From: Owenia fusiformis
Taxonomy: Eukaryota > Annelida > Polychaeta > Sabellida > Oweniidae
Direction of reading: 5' to 3'
Length of the DNA stretch: 64,000 bases
Assembly (NCBI GenBank): GCA_903813345.2
Contig: CAIIXF020000007.1
Span: 1,557,730 to 1,621,729, forward strand
Shown here: piece by piece, positions 12,301 through 21,300 of the stretch
Position numbering within the stretch: the first letter of the stretch is position 1
Layout: every line of letters begins with the position of its first letter
Program-made: the position numbers and the translations under genes
Notes under the pieces: model-generated
What the model was told of the DNA's origin: nothing
Seen by the model: only the letters and a program-made list of their open reading frames with translations
The model's database searches: none

Positions 12301-15300
12301 GTAATTAGTTTATATGAAATCCGATTTAAAATCGGGAATAAAAGATACATACATACATATATATCTCCCAAAAGTATGCAAACATATTCAATAAATATAA
12401 AAGTGATTTTAGAATTAATTTATTTTAATAAATCATAGTGGATTTAATTATGAAATTACTTTATTGCTGTATTGGAACACTGTACTAATAATCTATAAAA
12501 ACAATAAGTATAAGGCAATCAAGGGATCAAATACATGTTAAAATGCAATCAAGGATTAAGAAAATTAAGTTTTATGTTTTACTACCGATTCACACCAAAC
12601 TTTCAGTGTGCATTGGTATGAATTTTTGTTTGTAGAGATCAAAGGGATTAAATTTGATTTTCATACCATCTCACACCATCAGTATGGTGTGACTCAGTGT
12701 GAGGCAGCAGGGGTTTAATCTCTTAATCCTTTCATACCAAGTCACACCAGTTTTATGGTGTGACTTGGTGTTAGATGGTAGTAAAATTATTTTTCATACC
12801 AATTAACACCAGAAATGTCCCATTCACACCAAACCCTGATTACTAGTGTATATGTCTGTTAAATGGTTGTTTAACCCACCTGTGTTCATGTGAGGTCATA
12901 GGGTCAGGGTCAGCCATAGTGCCATCTAGGGGGACTGCAGCCTCACACAGAACATTAGGGATCTCACTAAGTGTCTTGGCTAGTGTGCGGATGAACTTTT
13001 CCCTAGCAGGTGATATAGTAAGTTTATCTGGAATGATACATACATGGAGTATATAATATTGCTAAACCATTCTAGTCACAATGACTGAGTACATAATTAT
13101 CATACTCGATGTGTATCATCAGTGTGGGTAAGCTCAATCTCTGTGTCAGAAATCCATGGGTCCATGGTTTGAGTAATGACAGTCAATCAATAGGAAAGTT
13201 AACTATTAGTAAGTCCAGAATCAATTCAATCATTTCATTTTACAAAAATAATTTTCCACTAATTTGGATTTTTTAAAGGCAGAATCAGATCTATAGGGGG
13301 TGACAAAATTACAAGCAACGTGCATAATTGACCTACCAATCTATTCCTTACAATATCAAATACAATATCTCCAAAAAGATTCACAATATGTTATAAATTG
13401 GTGAAGTTATTAATGATTCAAAGTGCAAAAAATGGGTGAAAAATGTTTAAATTCTCCCAAATAATAAGAATGGTAACCATTCTTATAGAAAAATAATACA
13501 TTATTGTAAAAATCTTTAGTTTTCCTTGAATAAAGTATGCACTTTTGTGATTTTTAGAAAATAGACATGACAAGGAATGACATGAGCCAAAAATATTCTA
13601 AAATTGAAACAATTTTTTGTTTAGCCTGCTCGCTATCTCTGATTCTCTCTTTAAAGAGAAATAAGTAATATATCAAGGGCACTGACCATGTCTATCGAAG
13701 ACTAGCTTAGCAGTGAATAGTGCTTCTCTGGGTGCTTCCCGGCCCTGGTCCATGCTGTCATTAACAAATGCAAGCACATTGACGCGTGCAATCTTCACCA
13801 AGGTTGCCAAGGTCATCTGATCGACAAGTTTCACAAAGTTACCAAGCCTCCTGTAATGCATAAAATGTAGGATATATCCCAAGATATATGTGCATGAACC
13901 ACTGGATCAGTTTTGACAAGTATCATTTGGAAACTTGAGGGTTATGGCCTAGTCACATAGCCCGGCCGATGTCCGGCATCGGTAGAGCTCGGTGGATTTT
14001 TTTGGTGCCACCGAGCTCTCCTCATCGGAAGCAGAGCTCGGTGACGTGAACGGACTCTGTCCGGACATCTTCAGGCGACCGACCGAACACCGGCCGGTGA
14101 CCGTACGGAGTCTGTCTCAAAATGGTAGTTTTTTCTGCCGATGTGGCAGCAACTACCGGCCGGAGGTCGGCCGGACATCGGAAGGAATACGACCGGTACC
14201 CAAGCAGGTAACAGGACACCGTGCGATCGCCGGCCGGGTTGTTAACGGGCTTTGAACAGTGACCGGCCGATGCTCTGTCCCACATCGGCCGGAGCTCGGT
14301 CGGAGCTCGGCCGCTGTCCGTTAAAAAACCTCGTCCTCTGGTTGTCTCAGATGCACGGGACACCCGCCGATACTCGGCCGTGCAACGGCTGACATGTTTT
14401 CCGATGTGGTTACGATGGGGCTGCGATGACATGATGAGGGAGCTCGGTGAGAGCCCGGTGAAATTTAACTCCGAAGTTAAAATTTCACCGAGCTACCACC
14501 GATGCGGTTTTAAGCAACAAATGCCACGGATGTCCGGCCGGTGTTCGGCCGAGTTCGGTGAAAATTGAATCGCTGGCTCATCGTAACCTCATCGGCCGGG
14601 CTATGTGACTAGGCCATTAGTCACTGAAAAGTTTAAATCACTCTGTTAAGTTTAAAAAAGTTTGGGGGCAGTTTTACTCAATCAATATTTGATATAATAT
14701 CAAATTAATTTAAACCACAAAATTTGGAGATCCATTCATCCGGTAATGGAAATTCATTTGCCAAAGTGTTTCTCTTAATTATTTTCAAGTAATACACACA
14801 ATGATGTAGCTTACCCTGCCTCATGTTTGGCCTTCTGAAGATTTGCTTCCCTTTGTTCACGCTTTATTCTCTGAAGATGTAGAGAATCCTTTGTGCTGAA
14901 AGGAAAGAAACTTCATCAACTTTATGTGCTTGGAAATATAGATATACACCCCCCTCCAAAAGTTTGGCAATCCTAACTCCCCATTAGATACAATGCTGAA
15001 CCCTGTGTTGAATCTTTCCCCAATTGCAACAACAGGCTTGAAGACATGCTCTAATGTGACAAAGGAGTTGGTGTACCATACTTTTGAGTGTAGTGTACAA
15101 TGTGCATACCTTGGATGGTAACATTACACGAGCTATCTCTGAATAATCATCTACAACACTGTAATAAATAAAAAAAATAAATAAAAAAAAATAAAAATTT
15201 CAATCTACATTGTACAATAAAATAAGGTCAATAAGACATATGTTTTGCCAGAAATATGTGTTCTGTTGTACAAAATGAGCAAAATTTTTATATGAAGAAA

Positions 15301-18300
15301 ATTTCTTCAGCCTAAAACCCAACTAAGGAGTACAATTTATAAATGTTTTTGCAAACCAATTTTTCCTTAATTGACTTATATTATTTGTTTGGTAAGGTTC
15401 AGACAACATTAACCTATCACTGGTAGATAGCTTCTGGTAGAGTGACCTGATTTGTAAAATGAATTCCTGATGTTGATAACCCAATATTAAAGATAAAACA
15501 TAAATAATACATGGATTTTACATGTGGTGCAGTGCCAGTGTAGTGTCCCATGCACATGTAAATATAGAGTGAATGTGTGCCTAGAATCATAAGGTGCAAA
15601 TAGCAACATTCTAACGCTGCAATTTTAACTCCCCCACCATCTCACACTACCTCCTTGTCAAAGGTACAACAATTAGTGCAGGGGGGCCATTCAACGATTA
15701 TCGACCAGTGTCAAAATATATCTAAGTTTGGATATTTCATCAAGACTGACATATATTTTTACTATCTACAAAGAAACCCCCTGGATGAACATTATTTCAG
15801 CTGATATTCCTCTTGAAACGTGATGAATCTTAAAAATCTATAAGTGGGACTCCCTTTATAGAAGCTTTGAACTGAATTTACACTACTTAATGCTGAAATT
15901 GATAGTTTATCCATACATTTTAAGAAAATAGGTATGTCAAGGAAGTTGTTAAGCCAAATATTGACCTGATAGCTCAGAAAAAATAAAAAATTTCGAATTT
16001 TCTTTCTACAGTCTTTGTTGCCCCTTTAAATCATTCCACAAAAAAATCCAAATTAAGTTTTTCAATTCATTATAGGCAGCTATCATTCCTTTATTTTGAT
16101 ATGATATTCGATCTAGGAAATCAAAATTAAGTTTTTCAAATCATTATATGCAGCTATTATTTCTTAATTTTGAATCAGCATTAAAATTGATTTAATTTAT
16201 AAAAAAAAGTCAATCAAAAAATGAAGGTAAACAGAGCATAAAAATATAGACTGTCAAATGAGCCAACACCATTCAGAACATAATACAAGATGAAAATGCA
16301 ATCTAAAATGATAATAACTGGCAAATATCAATCTCACACAATACAGTTTCAAATAAGAGAATAACATAAACCAGAACAATTCAGGATACTTAGGATAATA
16401 TAGATGGATGCTACATAGAATCAGTAATGTATAGAGAAAAATATCGCAAATCATGGGATTTGGGGGTGAACATTGTATGCTTACAGTCCTTCCTTTACTA
16501 ATCGCATCACACATGCCAGTGATCTCCCCAATAAGTGATGCACCTACCTGAGATTTTGAAGAGGGTTAAAATCATTTAAATCTATTTGCACCCAATCAAA
16601 AAAATCTGTTCCTTAATAAAAAGGGGGGGTGTCGATCAGGTTTAAGGGTAAACTTACAATGACTATCATAACAGGTGGGTTGGGTCAAGGACAGGTCGAT
16701 TTGGCTAGGGTTTTTTAAGTCAGATACATATATGTCAAGAAATGGCAGTCAATCAGTGAGAGACCTATATAACCAGATTGCTCCAGCTATTATTGAAGAC
16801 ATTGTCCCGTTTGAGACTCTGGTCAATAAAAAGAACTCTGCCTTTAAGATTTACTACAGTTGCCTATAGAAAGATATGGGTCAGTGATCACCTGGCCCAT
16901 AAAGAGTTAACACTAGTCCCATGTAAGAGTCCAACTAAGAAGGAAGGCCATATCAGAATATCTGATCAGTAGACACATGCAAATACATGCAAAGGTGCAG
17001 AAATCTTATATTGTGTCATATTATTTTTCATTCATGGACTGAATTGAAATAATGTGCTTTATAACACAGAGTGTATCACTATACAGTATAGAAATGGATA
17101 ACATATAATGTATGACTTATATGTACTCTGCTTGATGTAACACAATAGCTATGAAGCAATTCGATTACAGATATACATAAGAAATACACTAAAATATCCA
17201 TTTTTGTATCACGAGAACTCTCATATTGAAACATAACAAAATCATGCAGTGCAGAAAATCCATGAAACTTACCCCTTAGCTGTAGTTCTACACAATACAT
17301 AAAAACATGTAAGATAATGATTTATGAAATGATATTTTCTGAACAAATCAACTAACTTACTAGAGAAAGAACACTTTGAAAGCCACATCCTATGTCACTA
17401 ATGTACAGCAGTTATAATCTTAAATGATCAAATCAACAGCTATAAAAACTGGTCTATTCTAAACTGTTTTCTAAAATAACTTCACTATGTACACAAAGTT
17501 GTTAGTTTAGGTAATATCAAACTTACAAAACAGTTTTCATCTTGGTTTGTTCTTCAGCATACTTGAGTTTCCTAAATGCCTCATCACTAGCTGCATCCAC
17601 TACCATTTTGCAATACCTAAAATATTATGTATTTCTATTTAGTGCTCCTGTCACAATACATCTGGGTTCGGGTTTATTTTGTTAGTCAAAACTATTGTTG
17701 AAGGTTGATGTGAATTTCTCGATCTGGAATTTCATCAGTAACTATAACTCAGAAATCTGAACAACCTCATTGGTTCCTTACAAAAATCAAAGAAATCTGA
17801 TTCATTATTTTTTGCAGAATTTGATCGACCCTTAGATGTAGAAAGGAATCTGAGAATGCTCCTCACAAAATCTGAACAATCTGATTGGTTCCTCACAAAA
17901 TCTGAGTAAGCTGATTGGTTCCTCACAAAATCTGAGTAATCTGATTGGCTCCTCACAAAATCTGAGTAATCTGATTGGACACTCACCTGAAGAATTTCTC
18001 CAGCACTTTCTCAGCCTGTAGATTCTCATAATTGACAATGTTCTCAAATGCATTCAGGGTGTAGCATTTACTGAAATAAAACAAAATGTTAGGATATAAA
18101 ATGGATGGATATAAAATAAACAAGAATTTCATTTATATTAGTTGCATTTTTGATTTCTTTAACAATTACAATCTAAGAGAATATAATCCATTGTGAAATG
18201 TGTTAAAATCATACTGTTTCAAATACAACTATAAACAAAATCATATAACAAGATATTTTCAAATGATACATAGTATGCATCATTAAGTATTAAGCTTTAT

Positions 18301-21300
18301 TATATTATGTAAAATCACTCATCATAATTTATTTCTTTTTATAGGCTCAAAACTTACTCTGTATCATCTGGCAGAAACTTGATAGTGGAGAGTTCATGTA
18401 AGAGACGAGAGATCTGGAGTAAAGCTGACTCAAAGTTTGGTACAGCCAGCAAGAGATTTTGTTGAACAGCATCCCGGCGACGACAGAACTCAATGTAGCT
18501 GCGATTGTTTTTCCATCTATAAAGTTATTAGAATCCACAATACAATTCAAGTTGTAAAGAAAATATGTTTTTTATGTACTTACACAGTACTTTATTTGCA
18601 CTTTTTACATTTTCTATATGTACTTTAGGTTGGTGATTTCACTTTTGGATAGACTACCAATTTCAAAGAACATCAATATTATTTGTTGATTTAGTTGGCT
18701 GAAATAATTTATCTGTAAACACAATACAAAGTTATAATACATGTAGACAATGTGGACTTTTTTCAACATTAGAGTATTTACTCAAGAATTTATCTGAACT
18801 CTAAGATCCTACCTCATGAACATTTTCATTTTCAGATAATTCTTGAAGAACGCAATATTGGAGACTGCCTTGAAGAGGACGGCTTCTCTCTGCCAGTCTG
18901 ATAGAGACTGGTTGTCTGAGGGAGCATCAGGGAAGACATGGAGAACTCCAAATGTAGAAAACACATAATGCTCCTTGTTAACCTGAAACAGATGTGATGA
19001 GTGTTCAACAAAAACCAGATGAGATGAGGGTTCAATGGAATAACCAGATGGGGAGTTCAACAGAAACAAAAAGAATCTTTGACCCAATAACAAATCTTAA
19101 TTTTGGGGACCCTGACTTATTTTGAGAAATATAGCTCTCCCAAAGTTTCTGTATTTTAAATCTTATTATATAAAAGCAATGTTTACCTCTCATTATAACA
19201 TTGAACTGTTTTGGAGCTAATCTGTACCTTTGTTATTCTTTGGTAAGGAAAACAAACATTTGAGATTTTTTGGAGCTAATCTGTACATACCTTATTCTTT
19301 GGCACAGAAACCAGGTCATATGGACTGAAGTGCCTACTTGGGGCCTTGTTGAAGTAGAGAAACTTAATCTTCCCAGTGTGATAACATTTACTGAAGTATT
19401 CAACTGCTTCCCGGCCATTCATCACAGGTAATTCTGACATCTTAAGAAAACGGAATCTTTCAGAATGATGTAAAAAATTCATAAAAACAAGACAATATTT
19501 GATTTTCTAATGAGCTCAATGGTCATATTTATTGTTCTATAGGTGACGTCTAATTAATTTTCATTAAAATAAAATAAATTTTTAATCAAAATAAACTATT
19601 TTCAAAATTGAAAATGCAAGATTATAGAATAAATATTATTAATGAGATTTCAACATACAACTACATACTATACCATACTACAATGTTAACTTTGTTTTTA
19701 CTTACAGAAAGGGATGTTTCACTGGCTGTTACACTGGGGGTCTCTGGTGATTGAAACTGCACACTTCTGTCCTCTACAATACCACTCTCCATTGACTCTC
19801 TTTCACTAAGCTCCTCTTCAGGGTACTAAATAAAAAAAAATTTATCAAAGAGGCAACAAAGACTTAAGATGACTAGGAAGTAAAAGTTCTCATAATTTTC
19901 AATATTTTTTGGACTTGTAGGTGCTTGTTTTGTAGGTGGGTCTAGTAGAATCTTTTTTGTGACATTTATTCATTCACTTCAACAGCAATTGTTTACACAA
20001 TTTACCTATTCCAAAAACTGACTCCATATTACCAGTAATGTAACTTTATTCAATTCGAATTGAATTAGATGATTTTCAATTTTCATGGTCATTGAAATAG
20101 GGTTTATATTTTTGGTCAAGTAGTCCAACATTGACCGAGGAGAGTAGAATATGACAGCTAAGCTATATATAAATAAACAAATATATTTACTGCAAGAGTA
20201 ATTACCTCTGTTTTGGGCAAATCAATATTGAGAGCTTGAGCAATGCGACCTGGAGTCTTAGCCCAAACAGCTTCCCCTGTAAAAAGAAAGAATGCATAAT
20301 TCCTACTTTAATTTTCAAATAACTCATGTTTCTCTATTCTCATTGTAGAGAAGAACAGAACAGTATTTCTAATCTTAGCTTTTTTATTATTCAGGTTGAG
20401 GCAAAAAATGTCCATATTTTTTTTATTTCAACAATACTTCTGTAGCTAATGCAATACTAACCAGCTCATCCTGTATATGTATAACAAAAAGTATTTACAC
20501 ACATCCTCAAGTATGGTCAAATGAGACACTTACGTGCTGCCATTTCTTGAGCTACGCCACCTATACTTTTGTTGAGATCACCAATGGTGAGCTGTTGATG
20601 TCTGACGTACGTTTCATTAACCTGCAAAATCATATTAATACTTACATGTATATCTATTACTTACTTCAAGCCCAGGAGAGATATTATTTTTTTAAATTAA
20701 TCTTTTATACAGTTGTGCACAAAATTTAAGGAGGAATTTGGAATGACTTTTTCAATCAACAATGAAAGTAACATAATATTGTGTCTGTAAGTACTGTTTT
20801 CAGACGCACGGTATCAAAACATACTTGAAATAAATTTAAAGGTTGTGAAGAACAATATAAGAAATAGTGTGTAAAAAATGATGTACAGAATATCACTTAC
20901 ATCTGGCATATCCTTGGAGTATATATCTCTGCCATTCGGGAGTGAGAAATGTACAGCAGCTGCTCTCTTTATGGATGGGCCTTCGGATTTCCTTGGGGTT
21001 AGGGAAGGGGTTGGGTGAGTGAAATTTCTTACAGGATCTGCCCCATCTCGTTTCAACTTTTGAATCTCCTGAAAATAACAAAATGGCGAGAAATGTAAAA
21101 TTGTGATAATTAAGACTTTAAACGTTATTAAATAAAAATTGTGAAAAATATTTAACCTTTGTTTATTAAATCACTACTGATTTCAGATTTCAGATGGGGA
21201 AATCGTCTCCTTAAGTAGAGAGATGGGTCATGTTTTCAATGTACTTTGTGCCGACATCCGTCCAACGCCTCCATTATGTACTATGTATTAAATGATTTTA

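Larger units (their letters stand above)
3484..12848. mobile_element. CACTA-like (EnSpm/CMC) DNA transposon, 9.4 kb, non-autonomous
   Basis: The left end reads CACTAGTAATCAGG and the right end is its mirror, ending in CCTGATTACTAGTG. Both are flanked by TAT (3481-3483 and 12849-12851). CACTA termini with a 3-bp target duplication are the hallmark of the CACTA superfamily. The first 145 bp or so of each arm are nearly identical in inverted orientation, and similarity continues to about 270 bp. Each arm is packed with a short motif (GGTGTGACTTGGT and variants) in both orientations, like the subterminal repeats to which CACTA transposases bind. No transposase ORF was found inside, so the element depended on an enzyme supplied elsewhere. 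It sits in a dynein intron between exons 12880-13027 and 2712-2786. The interior holds several other repeats, listed separately. Confidence 0.75.

Noticed and set aside
14022-14432. 136-codon ORF on the minus strand and an 87-codon ORF on the plus strand
   Set aside because: Both lie wholly inside the GC-rich MITE, where low AT content removes stop codons. They share no family motif and have no splice or promoter context.
17735-18053. ORFs with repeated SDYSDFVRNQ
   Set aside because: Reading of an intronic 30-bp minisatellite; in the true dynein frame the intron starts with a stop just past the donor.
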